A stretch of DNA of 21,737 bases from DASZZX01 sp036260415 (GTDB taxonomy: Bacteria > Actinomycetota > Nitriliruptoria > Nitriliruptorales > JAHWKO01), in contig DASZZX010000313.1 in NCBI GenBank assembly GCA_036260415.1, positions 1 through 21,737 on the forward strand, read 5' to 3'. The notes beneath the pieces were generated by a model. The model did not search any database. It had not been told where the DNA came from and saw only the letters and a list, made by a program, of their open reading frames with translations. The position numbers and the translations under genes are program-made. This document shows positions 7,774 to 14,681 of the stretch, piece by piece (position 1 is the first letter of the stretch; each line of letters opens with the position of its first letter).

Positions 7774-8625
7774 TCAAGTTGCGGGGCTGACGATCCTGTC
7801 CGGGTGGGCGTAGACGTTGAAGCCGCCGTCGCGCAGGAAGCCCACCAGCGTGACGCCGAACTCCCGGGCCACGTCCACCGCCAGGCTGCTCGGGGCCGAG
7901 ACGGCGCAGACCACCGGGACGCCGGCAGCGACCGACTTCTGCACCAGCTCGTAGCTGGCGCGCCCGCTGACCACCACCACGTGGTGGTGCAGCGGTAAAC
8001 GCCCGTCCAGCAGCGCCCGGCCGATCAGCTTGTCCAGCGCGTTGTGGCGGCCGACGTCCTCTCGTGCGGCGATCACGGCACCGTCGAGGTCGAACAACGC
8101 GGCCGCGTGCAGGCCGCCGGTGCGCTCGAACACCGCCTGGGCGACGCGCAGCCGGTCGGGGAGCGCGAGCAGCGTGTCGCCGTCGAGCGCGACCCCGGCC
8201 GGCGGGGCCGGGCAGCCGCGCACGTGGAGGGCGTCGATGCTCGCTTTCCCGCAGACGCCGCACGCGCTGGTGGTCACCACGTGGCGGTCCAGCGGCCGCA
8301 GGTCCGGCGTCACGCCGGCGGACAGCGTCACGGTCACCACGTTGTAGCGCTGATCCGCGCCGAGCGCCGGGTCGAGGCAGTAGGCCACTCGGCGAACGTC
8401 GCCCGGACCGGTGATCACCCCCTCGCCGTGCAGGAAGCCGACGGCCAGCTCGAAGTCGTCCCCAGGCGTGCGCATGGTGATGGCGACGGTGCGGGTCGTG
8501 CCGCCGGCCTCCACCCGCACCTCCAACGGCTCCTCGGTGGCCAGCACGTCGGTGCGCCGGCGCAGGACCCCGCCCTCGTGCCGCCAGGTGCGCGCGCGTC
8601 GCACCCGCCCGGGACGCCTGTCCAC
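7774..8625 (-). CDS. fdhD: Formate dehydrogenase accessory sulfurtransferase FdhD
   Basis: FdhD moves sulfur, supplied by a cysteine desulfurase, to the Mo-bis-MGD cofactor and is required for active formate dehydrogenase. The 283-residue protein shows the hallmarks of the family: TEEPLEVRV near residue 30, DDFELAVGFLHGEGVI (56-71), the sulfur-carrying cysteine pair in SACGVCGK (C122, C125), REDVGRHNALDKLIG (188-202) and SGRASYELVQK (220-230). The GTG start at 8625 is set by GAGGAGG just upstream; longer in-frame versions begin in low-complexity sequence without a better ribosome site. It is first of the formate dehydrogenase gene set, 199 bases ahead of the catalytic gene on the same strand, and probably serves that enzyme. 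Confidence 0.95.
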   Translation of the reverse strand: MDRRPGRVRRARTWRHEGGVLRRRTDVLATEEPLEVRVEAGGTTRTVAITMRTPGDDFELAVGFLHGEGVITGPGDVRRVAYCLDPALGADQRYNVVTVTLSAGVTPDLRPLDRHVVTTSACGVCGKASIDALHVRGCPAPPAGVALDGDTLLALPDRLRVAQAVFERTGGLHAAALFDLDGAVIAAREDVGRHNALDKLIGRALLDGRLPLHHHVVVVSGRASYELVQKSVAAGVPVVCAVSAPSSLAVDVAREFGVTLVGFLRDGGFNVYAHPDRIVSPAT

Positions 8626-8636
8626 GCTGCCTCCTC

Positions 8637-8668
8637 GGTCCGGGTGGACCGCCGGTGTCCGGCGGACC
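8637..8668. repeat. Two adjacent small inverted repeats upstream of fdhD
   Basis: GGTCC-GGGT-GGACC (8637-8650) is followed by GTCCG-G-CGGAC (8657-8667), sharing the GTCCGG...GGACCG core. They overlap the leader immediately ahead of the fdhD ribosome site. This could be an operator or leader structure; similar GC-rich inverted repeats also arise by chance. Confidence 0.3.
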
Positions 8669-8698
8669 GCGCCGCTCACACGGCCACGCAGCCCCGCA

Positions 8699-8714
8699 GT
8701 CCCCGGGCGGGGAC
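8699..8714 (-). terminator. GC hairpin downstream of the histidine phosphatase gene
   Basis: GTCCCC and GGGGAC form a perfect 6-bp stem around a 4-base loop, 35 bases after the phosphatase stop and ahead of fdhD. No T-tract is present. It may separate the phosphatase gene from the formate dehydrogenase operon. Confidence 0.4.
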
Positions 8715-8749
8715 CGCTCCGCTGCTGCGCCGCTCGCCGGCAGCGGCGG

Positions 8750-9271
8750 TCAGTCCAGGGTCGTGACCTCGAAGCTGCCGTCCTCCTCGACCACGAGGAC
8801 GCCGGCACCCTTCGACAGCGACGGCACCTCGTCGCCGGTCAGACCGTACACCGCCGCCTCGTTGGTGGGGCTGTGACCGACGACCAGAGCGCGCTCACCG
8901 TCCTGCAACCGGTCCAGCACCCGGCGCAAGGCCCCACCGAGCATCCGCGCCTCCTCCTCCACGAAGTCGGCGGCCACCCGTCTGAAGTCGGCCAATTCCC
9001 CGCCGCCTGCCTCCTGGTACGCCTCCTTCCAGCGGTCCTCGCGGTCCGAGCGGAGACCCGTCTCCACGACCACCCCACCGGGCACGCCCCGGCAGCCGGC
9101 CGCCAGGAAGCACGCCGCCGTCTGGGTGGCACGCTGCGCGCCGGTCGAGACCACCAGCGCGTAATCACCCTCCAGACGGCTGCCGACCTCCAGCGCGTGG
9201 CGCACGCCCTCCTCGCTCAGCGCGTCGTCCTCGTCGTCCGTGTGGCGCCTCAGCTCCAGCTCCCTGGTCAT
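8750..9271 (-). CDS. Histidine phosphatase superfamily protein (SixA-like size)
   Basis: A 173-residue cytosolic protein of the histidine phosphatase (phosphoglycerate mutase-like) superfamily, which uses a phospho-histidine intermediate. The N-terminal RH motif is present as LRRHT (R9, H10), with T in place of the usual G or A. The second arginine lies in STGAQRATQTA (R47) and the second catalytic histidine in VVGHS (H133). ATG at 9271 follows GGGGAGAGAG. The short size and lack of an insertion resemble SixA-type protein or small-molecule phosphatases, but the substrate cannot be told. It lies upstream of fdhD on the same strand with 124 bases and a hairpin between them, so shared transcription is uncertain. 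Confidence 0.85.
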   Translation of the reverse strand: MTRELELRRHTDDEDDALSEEGVRHALEVGSRLEGDYALVVSTGAQRATQTAACFLAAGCRGVPGGVVVETGLRSDREDRWKEAYQEAGGGELADFRRVAADFVEEEARMLGGALRRVLDRLQDGERALVVGHSPTNEAAVYGLTGDEVPSLSKGAGVLVVEEDGSFEVTTLD

Positions 9272-9353
9272 GCTCTCTCCCCTGTCTCCGTGTCGAGCCG
9301 AGCATGGCGTGCCCTCGGAGGCCGTGCCCCCCCGCCGCCTGGACGGGCGGCGC

Positions 9354-9359
9354 TACCCT
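9354..9359 (+). promoter_or_regulatory. -10 box consistent with leaderless transcription of the EamA gene
   Basis: TACCCT is followed by seven bases and then ATG (9367), with no Shine-Dalgarno sequence. This geometry puts the transcription start at or near the A of the start codon. Confidence 0.5.
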
Positions 9360-9366
9360 CCCGCGG

Positions 9367-10308
9367 ATGCCCCCCACCGCCTCCGCCGGCGCGCGGGCGA
9401 CCATCGACGCCGCCGCGACGATCCCTCAGCTACCCCGTCCCGTGGTGGTCGGCGGTCTGGTCGTTGGGGTCGCGGCCGTGTCCTCCGCCGCGGTCCTGAT
9501 CCGTCTGGCCGAGGCCCACCCCCTGGCCATCGCCTACTGGAGGTGTCTGGGCGGGGCGGCGGCGCTGGCACCGTTCGCGCTGCGGGCCCGGCGGGGTGCC
9601 CCGCGACTGGACCGTGCGCAGCGCTGGCAGATCACCGGCGCCGGGCTGTTCCTCGCGCTGCACTTCGCGCTGTGGATCGGGTCGCTCGAGCTCACCACGG
9701 TCGCGTCCTCGGTCACGCTCGTCACCACGGCACCGCTGTTCGTGGGGATCGGCGCGACCCTCCTGCTCGACGAGGCGCCGGCACGGAGCACCTGGTTGGG
9801 GATGGCGATCACCGTCGCGGGGGCGCTCACCATCGGGCTGGCCGACCTGTCCGACGTGACGCTGGGACGGCGCGCTCTGTTCGGCGACGTCATGGCGCTG
9901 GGCGGGGCGGTCGCCGTGACCGGCTACCTGCTGGCGGGCCGCGCCGCGCGCCGCCGGCTCCCGCTGACCGTCTACGCCACCGGCGTGTACGCGGTGGGCG
10001 CGGCCGCGCTGCTGGCCGCCTCCATGGCGGCCGGCGTGCAGCTCGGGGGGTACGACCGTGGCACCTGGCTCGCTTTGGCTGCCCTGATCGTGGGACCCCA
10101 GCTGCTGGGCCACACGGTCTTCAACGGCTTGCTGTCCACGGTCACCGCCACGGTGCTGTCGGTCGTCGTGCTGGCCGAGCCGGTGGGAGCCACCCTGCTC
10201 GCCTGGCTGGTGCTGGGGGAGCTGCCGGCGGGCCTGTTCTGGGTCGGGGCGCCGATGATCCTGGCAGGCGTGTGGGTCGCGACCTCCCGGTGGGACGCCC
10301 GGACCTAG
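9367..10308 (+). CDS. EamA/DMT-family transporter
   Basis: A 313-residue membrane protein of the drug/metabolite transporter superfamily with two EamA repeats, each of about five helices. The first runs from about residue 26 (VVVGGLVVGVAAVSSAAVLI) to LGMAITVAGALTIGLADL near 160; the second begins at LFGDVMALGGAVAVTGYLL and ends with VGAPMILAGVWVA. The family signatures AYWRCLGGAA and VLSVVVLAEPVGATLLAWLV are present. Substrate is not predictable; relatives export amino acids, metabolites or drugs. The ATG at 9367 is chosen over 9304 because TACCCT lies seven bases upstream and the extra residues of the longer form are low complexity. Its stop TAG overlaps a possible -10 box for the following gene. 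Confidence 0.9.
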   Translation: MPPTASAGARATIDAAATIPQLPRPVVVGGLVVGVAAVSSAAVLIRLAEAHPLAIAYWRCLGGAAALAPFALRARRGAPRLDRAQRWQITGAGLFLALHFALWIGSLELTTVASSVTLVTTAPLFVGIGATLLLDEAPARSTWLGMAITVAGALTIGLADLSDVTLGRRALFGDVMALGGAVAVTGYLLAGRAARRRLPLTVYATGVYAVGAAALLAASMAAGVQLGGYDRGTWLALAALIVGPQLLGHTVFNGLLSTVTATVLSVVVLAEPVGATLLAWLVLGELPAGLFWVGAPMILAGVWVATSRWDART

Positions 10309-10311
10309 CAT
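10306..10311 (+). promoter_or_regulatory. Candidate -10 box for the aldehyde dehydrogenase gene
   Basis: TAGCAT overlaps the stop codon of the EamA gene and lies 26 bases before the ATG at 10338, giving a short leader that contains GGAGGAGG. No clear -35 is seen. Confidence 0.35.
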
Positions 10312-10337
10312 CGAGGCTGGTCGTCGGAGGAGGTCAC

Positions 10338-12092
10338 ATGGCAACGGGGGCGGACCGGCGCGGGACGCTCGCGATCCCCCAGGCGCAGCTGTCCCTCCCC
10401 GCGTCGAGCACCGACGAGCTCGACCGGGCCGTCGCCACCCTGCGTGACCGGGCCAAGGAGTGGCTGCACCTCGCCGTCGCCGACCGAGTCGAGCTGCTCG
10501 AGCGGATGATCGCCGACACCCGCAGGGTCGCCGGGGAATGGGTCGCGGCCGCCGCCCGGGCCAAGCGCTACCCGCAGGGGTCCCCGACCGAGTTCGAGGA
10601 CTGGCAGGGGCCGTTCCTGACCGTCCGCAACCTGCGCCTGCTGCGCGACTCGCTGCGCGACATCGACACCCACGGCCTCCCCGTCCCGCCGGGCGAGCCG
10701 ACCACCCATCCGGACGGCCGTGTCGTCGTGCCGGTGTTCCCGGAGATCCCGCACCTGCGGGCTGTCTACGACCGCATGCACGGCGAGATCTGGATGCAGC
10801 CCCACGTGACGCTGGACGACCTGCACCACCATCAGGCCCGCGCCTACCGGGAACCGTCATCGCTGACCCCGCGTGTCTGTCTGGTGCTCGGCGCCGGCAA
10901 CGTGGCCGCGATCCCGCCCACCGACGCGCTTTACAAGCTGTTCGCGGAGCTGCAGACGGTCGTGCTGAAGATGAACCCGGTCAACGACCACCTCGGCGGC
11001 TACCTGGCGCAGGCCATGGCGGCGCTGGTCGAGCGCGGGTTCCTACGCATCGTGTACGGCGGGGCGGACGAGGGCAGCTACCTCGCCGGCCACGAAGGCG
11101 TCGACGAGGTCCACGTCACCGGGTCCGACAAGACCCACGACGCGATCGTGTTCGGCACCGGCGAGGAGGGAGCCCGCCGCAAGTCGGAGCGTCGGCCGCT
11201 GCTCACCAAGCGCATCACCAGCGAGCTGGGCAACGTCACCCCGGTCATCGTGGTGCCGGGCCGCTGGTCCGACGACGACGTGCTCTACCACGCCCACAAC
11301 ATCGCGTCGATGCTCACCAACAACGCGGGGTTCAACTGCATCGCCGCCGGCAACGTCGTCACCCACCGGATGTGGTCACGGCGGAGCGACCTGCTCAACG
11401 CGCTCCGGGCCACCCTGCGTGAGGCGCGCTCTCGCTACCCCTACTACCCGGGTTCGGAGGACCGCTGGCGCGCGTTCGTCGACGCCTACCCGCACGCTGA
11501 ACGCCTGGGGCCAGAGGGCGACGGCTACCTGCCGTGGACCCTGATCCCCGACCTCGAGCCCGACGTCGAGGAGGACATCGCCTTCGCGGCGGAGGCCTTC
11601 AGCCCCGTCCTCGGCGAGGTGGCGCTCGACGCACCGCGCGACGTGGCCACGTTCATCGACCAGGCGGTGGAGTTCTGCAACGACCGGTTGTGGGGCACGC
11701 TCGCCGCGACCGTCATCGTCCACCCCCGCTCGCAGAAGGACCCGCCGGTGGCGGGTGCCCTCGACCGCGCGCTCGAGCGCCTGCGGTACGGGACGGTGGC
11801 GGTCAACCACTGGACCGGGCTGGCCTACGCCGTGATGACGACCAGCTGGGGCGCCTACACGGGCCACGACCTGCACGACATCCAGTCGGGGCGCGGGGTC
11901 GTGCACAACACGTACCTGTACGAGGCGCCGGAGAAGTCGGTGGTGCGCGGCCCGTTCCGCACCGTCGTCGAGCCGCCGTGGTTCGTGACGCACCGGCGCG
12001 CGCACGAGGTGGGGCGCCGCTATCTCGACGTCGAGGCCGACCCGTCCCTGCGGACGCTGACGCGGCTGATGCCGGCGCTGCTGCGACCCTGA
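10338..12092 (+). CDS. Aldehyde dehydrogenase family protein, long form
   Basis: A 584-residue protein with the NAD(P)-dependent aldehyde dehydrogenase fold, about 90 residues longer than the usual 490-500. Conserved points: cofactor-binding lysine in VVLKMNP (K211), a TGS turn at G262-S263, general-base glutamate in SELGNVTPVIVV (E296) and catalytic cysteine in NNAGFNCIAAG (C334). The E-to-C spacing of 38 is close to the normal 34. The first 130 residues are charged and atypical, with a segment (DWQGPFLTVRNLRLLRDSL) unlike common members. ATG 10338 has a strong GGAGGAGG site. No substrate-defining neighbour is present, so the reaction is open; coenzyme-A acylating or acyl-reductase activity is as possible as simple aldehyde oxidation. 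Confidence 0.82.
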   Translation: MATGADRRGTLAIPQAQLSLPASSTDELDRAVATLRDRAKEWLHLAVADRVELLERMIADTRRVAGEWVAAAARAKRYPQGSPTEFEDWQGPFLTVRNLRLLRDSLRDIDTHGLPVPPGEPTTHPDGRVVVPVFPEIPHLRAVYDRMHGEIWMQPHVTLDDLHHHQARAYREPSSLTPRVCLVLGAGNVAAIPPTDALYKLFAELQTVVLKMNPVNDHLGGYLAQAMAALVERGFLRIVYGGADEGSYLAGHEGVDEVHVTGSDKTHDAIVFGTGEEGARRKSERRPLLTKRITSELGNVTPVIVVPGRWSDDDVLYHAHNIASMLTNNAGFNCIAAGNVVTHRMWSRRSDLLNALRATLREARSRYPYYPGSEDRWRAFVDAYPHAERLGPEGDGYLPWTLIPDLEPDVEEDIAFAAEAFSPVLGEVALDAPRDVATFIDQAVEFCNDRLWGTLAATVIVHPRSQKDPPVAGALDRALERLRYGTVAVNHWTGLAYAVMTTSWGAYTGHDLHDIQSGRGVVHNTYLYEAPEKSVVRGPFRTVVEPPWFVTHRRAHEVGRRYLDVEADPSLRTLTRLMPALLRP

Positions 12093-12128
12093 CCGGCCGT
12101 GAGGTGGCCGTGGCGTGGGGTCGCGGCT

Positions 12129-12503
12129 CTAGGCGAAGAGCTCGCGGGCGCGCTGCACGTCGTCCACCGCGAACACCACCCGGTTGTTGGTGGCCAGGTA
12201 GGCCTGCTCGATGTTGATGCCGGCGTCGGCGAGCGTCTGGCACTTCTCGCCCAGCGCGCCGGGGCGGTCCTCGATGTCGAGCACCAGCACGTCACGGGCG
12301 GCACGGACGTCGAATCCTGCCTCGGCGAGGACGCGGCGCGCCGCGTCCGGCTCGGCGACCAGGACGTGCACGATGCCCTTGCCCTGCCCGGTGAAGGCGC
12401 TCACCCCCTCCAGATTGATGCCGGCGTCGCCGGCTGCCTTCCCGATCCGCGCCAGCACGCCCGGCTCGTCGTCGGGGATCAGCACGAAGTCCCTGTACTG
12501 CAT
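12129..12503 (-). CDS. Tandem ACT-domain protein
   Basis: A 124-residue protein made of two ACT domains and nothing else. The first (about 1-65) begins QYRDFVLIPDDEPGVLARIG and includes GDAGINLEGV; the second (about 68-124) begins VLVLDIEDRPGALGEKCQTL and includes ADAGINIEQAYLA. ACT domains bind small ligands, usually amino acids, and stand-alone tandem ACT proteins are thought to be regulators. The ligand is unknown. The start ATG at 12503 follows GGAGGGG about nine bases upstream; an in-frame GTG three codons earlier would overlap that site. It converges on the aldehyde dehydrogenase gene (36 bases between stops) and is divergent from the tRNA. Confidence 0.85.
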   Translation of the reverse strand: MQYRDFVLIPDDEPGVLARIGKAAGDAGINLEGVSAFTGQGKGIVHVLVAEPDAARRVLAEAGFDVRAARDVLVLDIEDRPGALGEKCQTLADAGINIEQAYLATNNRVVFAVDDVQRARELFA

Positions 12504-12550
12504 GTGGACCACCCCTCCGGAGGTGCCCGTCGTGTCACACCCCACCGACC

Positions 12551-12556
12551 ATGCTA
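12551..12556 (-). promoter_or_regulatory. Candidate -10 box for the ACT-domain gene
   Basis: TAGCAT on the minus strand would start transcription about 40 bases before the ATG at 12503. It belongs to the recurrent TAnnnT boxes in this window. Confidence 0.35.
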
Positions 12557-12600
12557 GGCGTGGTGGAAGGGGGCGGCCGACGGAGGAGGCCGCGATGGGA

Positions 12601-12606
12601 TAGCCT
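12601..12606 (+). promoter_or_regulatory. Candidate -10 box for tRNA-Asn
   Basis: TAGCCT ends 11 bases before the 5' end of the mature tRNA, the expected position for a tRNA promoter with a very short leader. Confidence 0.45.
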
Positions 12607-12617
12607 CGACGTCACGG

Positions 12618-12690
12618 TCCGGGGTGGCGCAATTGGCAGCGCAGGGGATTGTTAATCCCAAGGTCGCGGGTTCGAGCCCCGCCCCCGGAG
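12618..12690 (+). tRNA. tRNA-Asn (GTT)
   Basis: The cloverleaf can be folded by eye over 73 bases. The acceptor stem is TCCGGGG with CCCCGGA and discriminator G, as expected for tRNA-Asn. The anticodon loop is TTGTTAA with anticodon GTT, and the T arm is GCGGG-TTCGAGC-CCCGC. The first anticodon-stem pair appears as a G-A mismatch. The 3' CCA is not encoded (the gene is followed by CAT), so CCA must be added after transcription. Confidence 0.95.
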
Positions 12691-12700
12691 CATCACCCGC

Positions 12701-12727
12701 AACGGCGCGCCTCATCGGCGCGCCGTT
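12701..12727 (+). terminator. Hairpin downstream of tRNA-Asn
   Basis: AACGGCGCGCC (12701-12711) and GGCGCGCCGTT (12717-12727) form a perfect 11-bp stem with a 5-base loop, ten bases after the tRNA. The following bases hold few T residues, which is common in high-GC actinobacterial terminators. Confidence 0.65.
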
Positions 12728-12755
12728 CGCCGTCTGACCGTCCCTCCACGAGGCG

Positions 12756-12777
12756 AGGGGCCCCCGCGGGGGCCCCT
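12756..12777 (-). terminator. GC-rich palindrome after the cell wall-binding repeat gene
   Basis: AGGGGCCCCC and GGGGGCCCCT flank a 2-base centre, forming a near-perfect 22-base palindrome 20 bases past the stop at 12798. It probably ends minus-strand transcription and may act in both directions with the neighbouring hairpin. Confidence 0.6.
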
Positions 12778-12797
12778 GGCGGCTCGTGCTGTCGTGG

Positions 12798-14354
12798 TCA
12801 GGGAGTCGCGGCCTGCTCGCCGAAGTGGGTGTCGGGCCGGCCCGGGAACGCGTCCCACTCCCCAGGGAACGTGCAGCCGTCCTCCGCGTCCGGCTCACCC
12901 TGGATCGCCGCCAGCACCTCGCCCTCGGTGTGGTCGGCCACGGCGACCTGTCCGCCGTAGATCCACGCGGTCTGCACGCTGTCAGCGTTGGCGCACAGGT
13001 AGCGCCGTGCCGCGTCGAAGGGCGGCTCACCCACGATCGACACGTGCAAGTGGTCGGTCTTCGTCAGGATGATCGGGCCGCCGCCGCCCTGGTCGGCGAT
13101 GTGGCGCCCACCGGTCAGCGAGTCCGGGAAGTCGTCCGCGCGGGCGATCCCCACGTCGGTCGGGTCGGTGAAGAAGAACTCCGCCGCGAACACCGCCGTC
13201 TCGATCCGGCCGGGACCGTAGATCGACTCGTCGGTGTCGGGGTCGTCCTCACCAGGCCCTTCGGCGTACGGGTTGACGGCCGGTCCACCGATCGAGTACA
13301 CGGCCGCGTCCGCGTGCTGCGTGAGGTACGCCTGCGTGGCCGGGTGCTTCTCCCCGGCAGTCGTCAGCAGCACCGCACCGTTCACGTGGTCCGCCGCCGC
13401 GGCAGCGCCGGCCGACAGCGCGTCCGGGAAGTTGTAGGCGGTCGTCACCAGCAGGTTGCTCGGGTTACCGAGCTCGTCTGCGATCTGGACGGCCGTCTCG
13501 ATGCGCGTCGGACCCGCGATCCGCACGGTCTTGTACCCGAGCGCCAGCACGTCCGCCTGCACCTGCTGGCTCAGGGCCGTCTCGCCACCCAGCAGGTAGA
13601 CGGTCTTGTTGCCGTCGTTGCCGAGGATCCGCTGGAGCTCGGCCTTGGTGTTGCGCTGGGCGTTGTCGGTCTCGTTGTACAGGTGGTCCGGGAAGGTCAG
13701 CAGCACCGGCGCGTCCTGCTCGTCGGCGAACGGCGCCCCGGCGAGCGCGTCCGCGTAGACGTCAGCGCGTGCCAGCACCGCGGCGGGAGCGCTGCCCGGA
13801 TCCGGGAAGAGATCCTCCGAGATGTCGATCGCGGTCTGGATGCGCGTGATCCCTTCCAGTCGGGTGACCTCCCCCGTCCCGTCCGTCCAGGTCTTGGTCA
13901 CCAGGTCGTTGGCCTCACCCTCGTCGAACTGGCCGTTGTCGTTGGCGTCGTGGTAGGCGCGGATGAGGTCCTTGCCCACGTCGACGGCGGTGTACTCGCC
14001 GCTGGTGCAGGTGCCGTCCGCCCCGGTGTCGCACGAGGCGGGCTCCTGGGTCACGCCGGACGGACGCGTGGTCTCGATCACCTCGAAGTTGATGGTCGCC
14101 CCCGCGTCGCTGCCATTGTCAGCGCTGAAGGTCACCTGGAGGGTGTGCGACTCCGTCGTCTGGTTGGTGGCGCTCTCCGGCACCGCGTCGAGGGTCGAGG
14201 CTGCGGCGGCCGCCTGCGCCTCCGTCTGGGCCAGATCGATCCCTCCCGCGGGTGCGGCCGACGCGTGGGCCAGCGGCACGAACAGCGCGACGAGCGTCGC
14301 CAGCGCCGCGAGCCACGCGTAGGACGTGAGACTGGCTCGTCTGTTCTCGTTCAA
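12798..14354 (-). CDS. Secreted protein with three cell wall-binding type 2 repeats
   Basis: A 518-residue exported protein. The signal peptide covers about 1-33 (AWLAALATLVALFVPLAHAS, then A) with likely cleavage before APAGG. Residues 65-155 form a beta-rich region holding C108 and C116 and a 12-residue loop DANDNGQFDEGE (136-147) with EF-hand/dockerin calcium ligand spacing. Three cell wall-binding type 2 repeats follow, each opened by a GxTRIxTA-like motif: GITRIQTAI (168), GPTRIETAV (281) and GPGRIETAV (380), with LLGG or SIGG strands between. Such repeats attach proteins non-covalently to the actinobacterial/clostridial cell wall. No enzyme domain is seen. Start TTG at 14354 is set by GGAGG seven bases upstream and by the signal peptide; the frame is open farther upstream but is not protein-like. 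Confidence 0.9.
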   Translation of the reverse strand: MNENRRASLTSYAWLAALATLVALFVPLAHASAAPAGGIDLAQTEAQAAAAASTLDAVPESATNQTTESHTLQVTFSADNGSDAGATINFEVIETTRPSGVTQEPASCDTGADGTCTSGEYTAVDVGKDLIRAYHDANDNGQFDEGEANDLVTKTWTDGTGEVTRLEGITRIQTAIDISEDLFPDPGSAPAAVLARADVYADALAGAPFADEQDAPVLLTFPDHLYNETDNAQRNTKAELQRILGNDGNKTVYLLGGETALSQQVQADVLALGYKTVRIAGPTRIETAVQIADELGNPSNLLVTTAYNFPDALSAGAAAAADHVNGAVLLTTAGEKHPATQAYLTQHADAAVYSIGGPAVNPYAEGPGEDDPDTDESIYGPGRIETAVFAAEFFFTDPTDVGIARADDFPDSLTGGRHIADQGGGGPIILTKTDHLHVSIVGEPPFDAARRYLCANADSVQTAWIYGGQVAVADHTEGEVLAAIQGEPDAEDGCTFPGEWDAFPGRPDTHFGEQAATP

Positions 14355-14681
14355 GCTGATGCCTCCAGAGTCTGGTGCATGCGGACACCGGGCCCCGCGA
14401 GAGGGACTCTGTGATGACAGGCGCCGCCTCCGCGTACCACGCAGTTCCCCACGAACGCACGGAGGAGACGCCGGGAACCCCCGCTCAGGCCGTCCCCCTG
14501 GTCTGCCTACCCGGACAGGGACAGACCGTACGCGCCGGCCATAGCGGAAGCCAATCGGCGCCCGGACGGACGGACAGGGGCGGAGGGGGGGCGAGCGACC
14601 ACCGTCTGCGGTCGAGCGTGCCTCGTCGGGCTCGCCCGGCTCCTCAAAAGGCTCTCCCCGCGGTCGGTTACCCTCCGCCCC
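14355..14681. other. 327-bp divergent intergenic region with two candidate promoters
   Basis: No gene is supported here. On the minus strand TTGGCT (14554-14549), an 18-base spacer and TACGGT (14530-14525) may drive the cell wall-binding repeat gene, leaving a leader of about 160 bases. In that leader CAGAGTC (14411-14405) and GACTCTG (14372-14366) can pair, placing a stem against the GGAGG ribosome site. On the plus strand TACCCT (14669-14674) serves the O-antigen ligase gene. I checked for ydaO/c-di-AMP riboswitch sequence and did not find the conserved blocks. Confidence 0.4.
14669..14674 (+). promoter_or_regulatory. -10 box consistent with leaderless transcription of the O-antigen ligase gene
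   Basis: TACCCT is followed by seven bases and ATG (14682), identical in hexamer and spacing to the EamA gene at 9354. No Shine-Dalgarno sequence precedes the ATG. Confidence 0.5.

Noticed and set aside
8699..8714. A second SECIS, because the stem GTCCCC/GGGGAC is the same as in the formate dehydrogenase gene
   Set aside because: It is intergenic, has a different four-base loop without GGTCT and no TGA in a coding frame nearby. Best read as a terminator-like hairpin.
14355..14681. A c-di-AMP (ydaO) riboswitch ahead of the cell wall protein gene
   Set aside because: Such riboswitches precede many actinobacterial wall genes, but the conserved blocks near the 3' end of the motif (GTCAGCTAACC-like) are not found on either strand.
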